From Camarhynchus parvulus (taxonomy: Eukaryota; Chordata; Aves; Passeriformes; Thraupidae): 64,000 nucleotides of DNA. The notes under the pieces were generated by a model. That model was not told the DNA's origin and did no database searches. It saw only the letters and a list, made by a program, of their open reading frames with translations. This document shows, in pieces, positions 1-12,100 of the stretch. Location of the stretch: contig NC_044597.1 of assembly GCF_901933205.1 (NCBI RefSeq), positions 3,088,126 through 3,152,125 of the forward strand, in the 5' to 3' direction. Numbering within the stretch: position 1 is the stretch's first letter; the number at the start of each line of letters is the position of its first letter. A program made the position numbers and the translations under genes.

Positions 1-120
1 TGCCAGGGGAAACAGCAGTTTCCAGTTCTCCAGTGATGCCTGTGTGGTTCCAGCTGTTGGAGTAGATCTGTAAGGTGTCTCTGTACAACCCAGAGCTGAC
101 TGTGATGTTTTTCCCTGCAG

Positions 121-3100
121 TGGTCACCAAGGATGGTGTTTACATCCTTGATCTGGCTGCGAAGATCGACGCCACGGCTGACTACATCTGCAAAGTGAAG
201 TGGGGGGATGTGGAGTTCCCCCCTCCTTTTGGCAGGGAAGCTTACCCTGAGGCAAGTGACAGCTGAATTCCTTCACTGTGCCCTGAATTACCATTGCTTG
301 TATGCCCATGTATCACCAAAGGGGCATCAGGGACAGACAAAGGTGATACAGGGACTCTACCATGAAAAAGCACTTTATTATTAGAAATCCACAGTTCTTA
401 TACAAACAGTGGTGGACCTAAGACCTGATTGGCCTTTAGGAATCTTCTCTCACCTATTGTTGAAGAAGGGACAACTCCTTCTTGTAAACATCTCTGACAA
501 ACAGAGATTGCCTGCCAGGTGCAGAGATTGAGATAATAATTGTTTTAATTCTTTCTCTGAGCTTTCTCACAGCTTCCCAGGAAAATCCTGGGAGAGAGCT
601 GTGTCTCCCTCTGTTTAGAGAATATGTGATTGCCACATCCATGGCATTGCTGTTTCCAGTGGTTTTGTTGTTGTGTCTCAAGCCCTGGGCAGTGCTGTCC
701 ATGATAACCTGTGCATGGGTAGCTGCAGTCCTAGGACTGCTCAGAATCACACTCTGAACTGCAGTTGCTTCCCAGCTCTGTTTGGTCAATTCTTTAATTC
801 AGAATTGACTTTTTTTTTTAATGGAGGCTGATACTTAACTTCCATCAGCTGTGTGCCAGAGCTCTGTGCCTGTGCAGAGCTTCCTTTTGTGCTTCCTGCC
901 CACGTTGCTCCCCTCAGCATCACTGTTTTTCTCTTGGAGCAGTGGTTACTGGGAGCTGACATTCCCTCAGTGTTTCAGTGACAGTTCTGAGAGCAGAGCA
1001 GCACCTCTGTGCCCACGCTGCATCCAAGGGTGAGCCCAGAGAAAATAATCCCCATTTCTGGAACTTATAAGTAAGAAGATGTTAATACACCTATTTTTCC
1101 AAAAAGTGAGGATAATTTACAATGAGCACTTTATTGTAAAGCTAGCAGTGCCTGTTCCCTCCCCAAATTCCCTGAGTCTGTACTGCTGGATGCACAAGTA
1201 CTGCTCCAGACAGGTCCCAGCAACTTCAGAGGCTGTTGGGAGTAGAGCTCTCTCTTTAATTATTCTGTTACTTATCTCAGGGGTCTGTTCTTCTCTCTCC
1301 AAAATGATTTCTGTCCTGACTTTTTCATTTTAATGATTATAATTATGTTTCAGTCGGAAGGTTTTTGTACTGTGGCCAGGAAATCCATTTAGCTGTTCCT
1401 TTCCATGTAGCTTGCTGGATGCCAACACTCAACTCAGTTTGCTCTTAAAAGGATTAGTTCAGATTTTGTCTCTGAATCATCCCTCTCTGAGTCCCTGGGA
1501 AGGTTGTTATGGCAGAGTCTTTGCTGGGAATGTTAATGAACTCTGATGAAGTGCTGCTCAGCAGCCTGGCACTCTGGGCTGCAGGGGCACCACGTTGAGC
1601 CAAATTACAGCTCTCAGTGATTATGTTCCTGGCTCCAGCACAGCCAGAGTGGTCACCATGGCTGAGATGATTTTTAGTTTTCCTCAGGTCTCAGTCTTGG
1701 ACGAGGCCAGAGCAGACTTTACAGTTGTGTTCAGATTTTGTGCCTGTTGTGTGATGGAGGAATGGAGCTGGGGCTGACAATCCCTGACACATGCTGAGTT
1801 TGTAGCTCTGCTGTCCCTGAGGTGTGATTGCTCTGTATGTCCAAATGCACCCAGCACTGTGAACCCTTGGGATGGGGAAGGAGGATGCAGGAGGAAGCTG
1901 AGGTTGTGCTGCTCTCTCTGCAGGAAGCCTACATTGCTGACCTGGATGCCAAGAGTGGGGCCAGCCTGAAGCTTACAATCCTGAACCCCAAAGGCAGGAT
2001 CTGGACCATGGTGGCTGGTGGTGGTGCCTCAGTGGTGTACAGGTAAAGCAAGCAAGGTTTCCAGAGGGGGAGGATCTCAAGTGCTGGGAGAACATAATTG
2101 CTGCAGAAAGTAGCTCTCCTAAAGCCATTTTTCCTGAGCTGTGGCTGTTTGGGATCTGTTCAGAATGAACATGCTGTGCAGATTTTTCACATAGTGTCGG
2201 CTGTGGAATTTAATTTTGCAAGGGTTAGGGTTAGATACATTTTCTTACAGAGATACAGTTCCTTTCTGACTGACAAAGAAACGAGCTGGCTGGAGGCTGT
2301 TGAGGGTTGTATGATTGTCGTGGTGGTCACTGAGTTTGCATCTGGGGAACATGACAAGATTAGTTGTAACTGGCACCAAGATGAGAGCAGCTTTGTTTTC
2401 AGCAGACAGCACTGTCCCTCTGTTAAGAGTCCCACTTCCCCAGGGATTTGGAATACTTTAGGAACTTTATAGTGACTCAAATTATAATTAATCTCTTAAA
2501 TAACTGGTTTTTTTTATTGTTAGTGACACCATTTGTGACCTGGGAGGTGTGAATGAGCTGGCAAACTATGGGGAGTACTCAGGAGCCCCGAGTGAGCAGC
2601 AGACCTATGACTATGCTAAAACCATCCTCTCCCTCATGACCCGAGAGAAGCACCCAGAAGGTAAGGGAGATGCTGCAATTCCAAAGCTGTGAACCTGTCT
2701 GGCAGAAAAACCTGGATAAATCTGGGCTGTTACTATGCTTAGCCTTCCCTGGCAGAGCTTTCAGTGTACTTCTGCCTTCTGAACAAATCAGGGCTGGATT
2801 TTTGTCAGCTCTTGCTTCAAAGAGAGGACTTGTGGTTTTTCAGGGGGCCTGAGAGATCCTTATCAGACATTCTTGCTTGGTACAAAGCTCTTATCTTCTG
2901 ACTCTACTAAACTCAACTGCTTTAGGGTTTTTTTTCTACTAAATACAGCTGGTTACTCTGCAGCTTTGTTTGACTTTATATTCTTAACTGCTTCCTGATC
3001 TAGGAGTACTCTGCCCTTGAGTTGGCTTTACTTACCTGTGTTTCTTCCCTCAGGGAAGATCCTGATTATTGGAGGCAGCATTGCAAACTTCACCAATGTA

Positions 3101-6100
3101 GCAGCCACCTTTAAAGTAAGTGACCAGTCTCAAACACCAGCAAACACACAGTTGTCATCCTCCAGCCCTTCTTCCCAATTCCATGTTTGGCTGAGGCTCA
3201 TAGTTCATTGCTTCCAGGAGTTTCTGAGATGATGGGACAGGGTAAATGTGGCTGCCTGGGTCACCTGTCCTCTGTGTTTCTTTTAGGGCATTGTGAGAGC
3301 AATTAAGGATTACCAAGGCCCTCTGAAGGAGCATGAGGTGAGGATCTTTGTACGAAGAGGAGGCCCCAACTACCAGGAAGGGCTACGTGTCATGGGAGAA
3401 GTTGGTAAGGACCAAGCTTGTCCTTAAGTTTTATTCTTGCATCTTGTTTCTTCCACTGGCTTTCTGTGGGGGTTTCAGTTCAGTTTCTCTGGGTCTGGAT
3501 TGAAGGCACTTGAGGTAGTAGTTCATGTTTGGACTCAGGTGTTTATTATTTCTCATCAGTAAAACAGTCTCACTACTGTGAGTTCTGCAGTCTTTCATTA
3601 GAAGGCACAAAATGGCCAACAATCTCTTGGTACAAGGTCTTTTAAGACTAAGCTATCCAATTAAGAACTGACACCTGGATTATTTTCCCTTTTAAGCCAA
3701 TAACTGATCCCAATATGGACTTTTCTGCCCAATTACAAAATGCCACCCAAACCCATGGAGAAGAAGGAAGAAAAAGCACGAAGAAGAAACCCAGGATGAC
3801 ACCCTGTGCCCTCCAGCTTGCTTCCATCTACAGCACACTAAAAATCCCCAAACCTCAATATCACCTTCCCAGTGATACACCTACACTGCTCTCTATAATC
3901 CATTTCACACTTTTGTGGATTCCAGTCTAGCTTGAAGTCTGGGAAACTTTCTCCATGAATGAGGGTCAAAGTTATTTAATTGAGTCAGGGCACCCCAGAG
4001 CAGACAGAAAAATATTCCCTGGGTGCCGTGGGTTTCCACAGCTTTCTTGCAGAGGATCAGTAATGGGACATCACACCATGATCAAGTGAAGCCAATTTAT
4101 TGCAAAAAGCAAGCTGTATTTATACTGTTCTCTATCGTTCACGCCTCAAGCTAATACTTGATTGGTTAAATCTTTCTACACATACATTTTAATATTTTAG
4201 TTAATTTTAGTTAGTCTTTCTTCTTCATGTGTCTCACTGTGGTTTTCTTGTCTGCCTTTGCATCCTGAACTGTCTTCTGAGCATGTTTTTCTCCTTTGGT
4301 GTCCTTCAAGGGCATGGTGACTTTACTCAGTTTCTATGAAGCTGCATTGTGCATGTTGCACATGTCCATTGTCCTGCAAAAAACCCTCAACACTTCCTCA
4401 AGGAGAAAGAGCTTTCCCCTGAGGATGCTGACTGCTCTTGTGTACTTCCACAGGGAAGACCACGGGGATCCCCATCCACGTGTTTGGCACAGAGACCCAC
4501 ATGACAGCCATCGTGGGCATGGCCCTGGGCCACCGGCCCATCCCCAACCAGCCACCAGCTGCAGCCCACACTGCCAACTTCCTGCTCAACGCCAGCGGCA
4601 GCCCCTCGGTGAGCTCCTCCCATGGGGACAGGGTCACGAGCCTCCCAAAGGCAGCTGGAAAGGCATTTTGGCCACTAGTGTATTTGTAGGATGGTTTAGG
4701 AAAACAAACATGGCTCTGCTGGTGTGGTTTATCAGGAGAGACTACTCCAATCTCACTCATGCACAGAATGTGGCCTCTCAACTTCCTCCTCAATGCCAGC
4801 AGCAGCCCCTCGCTGAGCTCCTCCCCATGAGGACAGGTCAGGAGCCTCCCAAGGGCAGCTGGAAAGGCATTTTGGCCACTATTGTGTATGTAGGGTGGTT
4901 TAGGAGCTCCTTCCCCACGGTGACAGGGGACAGGGTGAGGGGCCCTGAAGGTAGGCTGGAAAGGCATTTTGGCCTCTAATGTATGTGTAGGAAGCTTTAG
5001 GAAAACAAACGTGTCTTTACTGGGGTAGTTTATCAGGAGAGACCACCCCAATCTCACTCATGCACAAAATGTGGCCTCTCAACTTCCTTCTCAATGCCAA
5101 GAGCAGCCCCTCAGTGAGCTCCTTCCCCATGCTGAAAAGGGACAGGGTGAGGAGCCTCCCAAAGGCAGCTGCCCATCCAAACAAGCTGGAAAGGCATTTT
5201 GGCCACTTGTGTATTTGTAGGATGGTTTAGGAAAACAAACTCCACCAGCAGAGCCATGTTTATCAGGAGAGGCCACCCCAGTCTCACTCGTGCACAAAAT
5301 GTGGCCTCTCAAAGCTGGCAGTGTGACTGTTGAACCTACTGGGTGTTGTAAGGGTTTCTAGGACAAGATGAGAGATGAGAATCTTGACTCCATGTTTCAG
5401 AAGGCTGGTTTATTATTTTATGATATTATATTATATTATAAGAAAACGATATACTAAAACTATACTAAAGAAAGAGAAGGGATACATCAGAAGGCTGGAC
5501 AAGAACGATAATAAAAATCCATGACTGACCAGTGTCCCAACACAGCTGGACTGGGATTGGTTATTAAGTCAACACAATTCACATGGAACTAATGAAAGAT
5601 GCACTTGTTAGTAAATAACTTCTAAACTATATTTCAAAGCAATTAAATAATTATTATTTCCATTTCTTTTCTGAGGCTTCTCAGGAGAAAAATCCTGGCA
5701 AAGGGATTTTTCATAACATATCACAGTAACAACTGGGTCATTCAGTTTTCTGTTGCTTGACTGAAAACTCTTTTTTTTTGGTTTTATTTGTAGTAGACCA
5801 GTGTAGCCAAAGTGAGGCCACCTCCTCCTCTGTGCCCCAGGCCATACCTGGAGCACTGTCCCTCGCTGACTTGGCTTTTGAATCTTTCAGACTCCAGCCC
5901 CGAGCAGAACTGCCTCCTTCTCTGAGTCCAAACCAGATGGCATTGCTCCAGCTAAGAAGGCAAAACCAACAGCTCCTCTTGGTAAGTCCAGCCCTGGGAG
6001 TGCTGCTGGCAGTGCTGTGCTGTTCCCAAAGGCAGGATGGGCATGAGACAAATGCTTTTTTCCTGGATGTAAAGGGAAGCAGTTTTGTGGTACCTGCCTG

Positions 6101-9100
6101 TCTCTGTCTGCAGTGTAGTTAAGTGGTTTAGCAGTTGTGCCATGAGCTCATACACACAGCAAGTTGGAGTTGCCCTGATCTGGGATGTTCAGAAACAGCA
6201 CAACAAGAGGAAATACAGTGAGAGGGCTCCAGTCTCTTGTTTTTTAACAAGAGCAAACCCAAAAGTGCTGTGGAGAGGAGAGCAGGGCTGCTGCAGCACC
6301 TGCCTGGGTGCCTGGCCAGTGGGCTGGCAGCAGTCAGCTCTGTCATTCCACTGCATGAGTGATTCTCTCTCCAACAGATTCAATCCCAGCCTCGAGACCT
6401 GGTTCAGGTAGGACCTGTGTGACCTGCTGAATGTGCCTGGCCTGGCTGGCAGCTGACTTTTTTTAGTTCTTAGTTCTGTTGCTGTTTTATCTCTCCAAAA
6501 GTTTGCTGTGTTGTCTGGTCCTTTCCTCCTGCCCAGCATTTTTAGCTGTCACCATGTGGACTTCTCATCTGTTTTTTTCAAGTGCCTCTGCACAAATACT
6601 TCCTATTTCTGGGGGAGAGAGGGCCAGGTCTCAAACAAACTTTGTTTTTTCTTCCCTTCCCCCACACAACCATCACAGAGAAAGAATACCCTGAGGCACT
6701 GAGTGAAAAGTTCCCTTTGCTTTCCAAAAGGAGGAGTGACCAATAACTGGTATCTTATTTCAAAGGGAAACAAAGTAGTGCAGGGGGTGCTGGTTATCAG
6801 GTTTGGAAAGTACAGAAAAGTCACAAATTAACTAAATATTGTCTTAACAGCCCAGCAAACCATTAAAACTTCTGATCAGTGAAGTTATTTTATAGGGACT
6901 TTAAAACTATTGGGCTCTGTGCTGTGTGAGAGTAAACTGCTGAACTGGAGGCAAAGCAGAGCTTCAAGTTACCTCCCTTATCATGAGGAGGGACAGCACA
7001 AGGGGAATTCTTGGATTGTTGCTCTCAGACAAACATCATTGCCTCTCTGGGTCCTCATTGTGGTGTTCCTGGGAACACTCATGGTACCCCCTTGCAGGCA
7101 CCTGCAAGATAAACAGAATTTTCAGTTCCCTAATAATTAACAAGTCATGTTGCAGTGAATCTGAGCTCTGATATAAATTATTGGAGCCATGAAATTTGTG
7201 TTGGATTCTGATAATTAAAAAAAAACCAGAAAAGACAACCCAAGTATGTTGAGCTCCTTTATTTTCTTTGTTCCCCCATTTGCTGCCCTTTATGTTTTTT
7301 AAGTTTTCTGTCATTCTACTATTGTGCCCTGACCAGCCTCCCGTGGTTCACCCACACTGTGGGCTACATGCAAATAAATACATGAAATTCAAAGTTCTCT
7401 TCAGCCTTGCATAAGAAAACTGGGAGAAATATGAAAGGCTCATGAGAGAGGAGGCAGTTTTTACTTCTGTCCTATACCAGCTCCCTCCTGTGATTCACTT
7501 GCCCATTTAGTGAACCCCAAAACCTGGCTGTTGTGTTCAGAATCCAAGGAAGGGATTGCAAATTCATCTACAGTTTCTTAATTTGCATAGTGTGGCTACT
7601 CCATCCTGCAAACAGCACTTCATCTTCCTGGGTTCAGTTTGGAGGTGGGGGAATACTCACCAAGGAGCCTTTCAGCAGGCATTTGGCCAAGTTGCAGTTT
7701 GTGTCTTGCTCAAGTTTGAAGTTGGATTGGTGTGGTATTTTCAGGGACCCCCACTGAAGGGAGGAAAGATGAATTTGACTTTATGTTCTCAGAAGGCTAA
7801 TTTAAAATTTATATTATATTAAAGAATACTATACAAAATTATACTAAAGAATAGAGAAAGAATACAGACAGAAGGCTAAAAGATACTAATAAAAAGCTTG
7901 TGACTCTCTCTTCAGAGTCTGACACTGCTTGACCATGATTGGTTATTCAGTAAAAACAATTCACATGAAATTAATGAAATGATTACCTGTTGGATAAAAA
8001 ATCTTCAAACCACATTCCAAAGCAGCAAAACACAGGAGAAACAAATCAGATATTTGTTTTAATTTTTCTCTGAGGCTTCTCAGCTTCCCAGGAGAAAATC
8101 TTAGGCAAAGAGATTATTCAGAAAATATGATGGTGACAGATTGGGGTTTTTTTCCCCTTCTTTCTGAGCAGGTAAAGCCACAACCCTGTTCAGCCGTCAC
8201 ACCAAGGCCATTGTGTGGGGGATGCAGACCAGGGCTGTCCAAGGAATGCTGGACTTTGATTATATTTGCTCCAGGGATGAGCCCTCAGTGGCTGCCATGG
8301 TTTATCCCTTCACGTAAGTACCTGTGACTGTGTCACATTTCCATTTCCCTCCAGCTCTTCTGTGCCCTTCCTCCTCTCTGAGTCTCTGTGGTTCTTTAGT
8401 GGGGCTCTGCCCTGGTCTCCATCCCTGCTGGAACACCTTCTCCTCTGCTCCCTTCCACCCCTGGGTTGGCTTTGTAGGCTGCTTTCTTCAACCATTGATT
8501 TTGGGCTGTGCTGTTCAAACAGCTTAGTGTTCACCACAGAACTGAAGTTCCACTTTTTTAAAAGATGTCTGTAGTATTTGCAGGGGTCCCCAGGACGAGG
8601 TGAGAGATGAGTGACTCTGACTCCATGTTCTTAGAAGGCCAATTTATTATTTTATGTTATTATATTATAGAATGCTATACTAAAACTGTACTAGAGAAAG
8701 GATATAGAAAGAAGTCTTAACAAGAATGAGAATGAAAAACTTGTGACTGAATCCTCAGTCTGACACAGCTGATAGTGATTGGTCATTAAGTAAAAACAAT
8801 TCACATGAAACCAATCAAACATGCACCTTTCGGTAAACAATCCCCAGCCACATTCCAAAGCAGCAAAACAGGGAGAAGCAAATGAGATTATATTGTTTTT
8901 TTCTCTGAGGCTTCTCATCTTCCCAGGAAAAAAAATCCTGGCAAAGGGATTTTTCAGAAAATATGACAGTGACAAGGTGCGGCTACCTGGGCTTTCTCTC
9001 CAGCCCCCTGGCTCAGCAAAGGCAGGCAGGCTGTGTAAGGCTTCTTCCACTCACCTGCTGTTGGCTGTGTGCTTATATCTAAGACACCTTGATTTGTGCC

Positions 9101-12100
9101 TGCAGCAGCAGGAATTACCCCTCCAAATATTATCCAGAATCATAGCAGCTCTGCTGACAAACCAAAACCAAACAAAATTTAAAAAAAATAAAATCTTGTT
9201 CGTATTCTTTCCAATAGCAGCAGGGATTTCTTAGCAGACAGGAAGCTTGTGGATCCCTTGGTGGGATAGAGAGTTCCCTTGTGGTGTTTACCCTCTTTTA
9301 CCCATCCCTCCAGGGATGAGAAGGGCTATTGGGTGTGCATGAGTTGTTTCATTGTTCCTCCTCAGTGTGGGGGTCTCCCTGTGGGACAGGGCAAGCAGGG
9401 AGAAGGGAAACAGCAGCTGTTGCTTCCAGAACAGTGAGGTGGGAGCCCAGAGCCAGGCAGGAGCTTTGGTTCATTCCTGTGGTATTTACAGACATCCTGG
9501 AGAGCTGATGTCTAATCAGCCTCTGTCCTGCAGAGAATTTCTCCTCTTGACAATTAAGACCTTGTACTGTTATTCTGCAGCTCTGATGGTAATTGCAGCT
9601 CTGTAATAACTTCTCAGCAAGTGCAAACCTCAGGGTACTGAGTGCAGGCACAGCCATGTCCATATGTGAGTGGCAGCCTCTGGCAGTGCTGCACTTGATT
9701 AAGGAGGAAAAAGCAATAGGGATTGAAGTTAAAGGCTACCTGTAATTATCTGATTCTGCTTGACCTTTTGGAGGGAGCCAGGCTGGCAAAACCTGGAATG
9801 TTCCGTTGTGAATGTGCTGGTATGGGAGCACAGCCAGTATCCACACACTCAAATAACTGCTCAGTCAGACTTCACTGCAGTTCCAGTCAGAGCATCTTCT
9901 GTGTATGAAATACCCACAGTGAAACCTTCCCAGGTGCTGCCCCTCCAGTGCCTGTGGGATGGGCAGAATTGTTGAATTTGCAGGCAGCCCCGACAAGGGA
10001 AGAGATGAGAATCTCGACTCCATGTTTCAGAGGCTGATTTATTATTTTATGATATATATTATATTAAAAGAAAATTATATACTAAGACTATGCTAAAAGA
10101 ATAGAAGAAAGGATTTCATCAGAAGGCTTGAAAGGAAAGGAATGATAATAGAATCTTGTGACTGATCAGAGAGTCCGAGACAGCTGGACTGTGATTGGCC
10201 ACTAATTAAAAACAACAACATGAGACCAATCAAAGGTGCACCTGTTGCATTCCACAGCAGCAGATAATTATTGTTTACATTTCATTTCTGAGACTTCTCA
10301 GCTTCTCAGGAAAAAAGATCCTAGCAAAAGGATTTTTCATAAAATATGTCCATGACACAGAATCCCCCTGTAGCAGAACTGGGAAGCTGACCAGCCCTCC
10401 CATGGCTGTCCTGGCTGTTCACTACAAATACTGGTTTGCTGTTCCCTTAGTCCAGTGTTAGCCCCAGCCCAGTGACACAGCTTTGCATGCCTCTCATTCA
10501 TTACTCTTTCTGTGCCTCATTCTGTCTTCCAGCTTGGAGTAGAGTTAAGGCTCTGGTAACTTCACTGTTTGGAGAGCTTATTCATCTTGCTGGATGCCTC
10601 TGTCCCCATTAGCCCGTCTCCTTCCATATGCTGCTCTGTCCTATTCTCTGAAGAACCTTCTGCTGTCATATGGTCCCTCCCCAGACACGCTCACGTGCTC
10701 GTGAGTGTCTCAGTCAGTCTCAGGGACTAAGAATATGGGGTTTGTAAACTCCTCTGTCTGCATGCACTGTGTCCCTTTGCCTTTCCAGCAGCCTTCAGGT
10801 CAGGGTTTTCCCATCTTCTCTCCCACAGGGGTGATCACAGGCAGAAGTTCTACTGGGGCCACAAGGAAATCCTGATCCCAGTCTACAAGAACATGTCAGA
10901 TGCCATGAGGAAGCACCCAGAGGTGGATGTTCTCATCAACTTTGCATCCCTGCGCTCTGCCTATGACAGCACTGTTGAAACCATGAATTATCCTCAGGTG
11001 AGTGCAGGATCCAGAAGAAGCCCAAATGAAGAAGGATGACCCTGTCAGCAGGGTACTGGTGTTTCTTAAACCATGATGGCATTAGCAAATTGTCTTGGTT
11101 TTCTGAGTTAGCAGATAACCCCCAATTCTAACCCTTTACAGAATGTAAGGAGGATGCTGGGGGTCCCTGGCAAATCCTAATGCTGGACTTGCAATTTGTT
11201 TAAGAGGATCTTGGTGCTTCTGGGTTAGCAGTAACTCACTCCTTCAGTGGTGCTCTGATATGCAAGGGGGAGAAAATCCCCTGACCAGAGCATTGAGCCT
11301 GTTATGAAGATCATGGCAGCCTGCAGATTCATGCATTGGGTCTTCCTGGATGAGAATGCACAGAGTGACCTCCCAGGGGCCTGACAAGGGGCAGCTCTGT
11401 GGGGTACCAATGATTTTTTTTCTCTCACCATTGGTAGATCCGCACCATTGCCATTATTGCCGAGGGCATTCCAGAGGCCCTGACACGCAAACTGATCAAG
11501 ACAGCTGATAAAAAGGGAGTCACCATCATTGGGCCTGCAACTGTAAGTACTGATGGCCACCTTCTCCTGTCTTTCTTAACCTTCAGATCAGCTTTCTACA
11601 ATAGATGAAGTGCATCCTACAACCCACTTTGTCTCTACTCACAGGAAGTGCATGCTGATCTCTCACCTTAAAGGCTTTGCCATCCTCCATCCTCCTTTAT
11701 CTATAGAAATGCTGCCTTACACAAATGTTCCTCATTTTCATGATTTTAAAGGGCTTTACACATTTCTCTTATAGGTTGGTGGGATCAAACCAGGTTGCTT
11801 TAAAATAGGCAACACAGGAGGCATGCTGGATAACATCTTGGCATCAAAGCTGTACCGCCCTGGCAGCGTGGCCTACGTGTCCCGCTCTGGAGGGATGTCC
11901 AACGAGCTCAACAACATCATCTCCCGCACCACTGACGGGGTCTATGAGGGGGTGGCCATTGGAGGAGACAGGTACGAGTTGGCACCTTCAGCAGGCACTG
12001 GTTTTCAAGTTGGTCAACAGAGGAATTGTTGGTAATTTGGAGAAGGAATAGTATTGCTGTTCATAATTCAGGCTGCAACAGAAGAGCAGGTTGGGTGTTT

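Noticed and set aside
363..800. Tenth copy of the main LTR family
   Set aside because: Only parts match and neither the termini nor a target duplication could be found, so it is listed as LTR-like only and left out of the orientation count.
2221..2234. Interstitial telomere repeat (agggttagggtta)
   Set aside because: Only two units inside an ACLY intron; expected by chance.
4296..4979. 227-codon open frame on the plus strand
   Set aside because: It crosses the real ACLY exon in a wrong frame and runs through the exon-end duplication; it is an effect of repeat periodicity.
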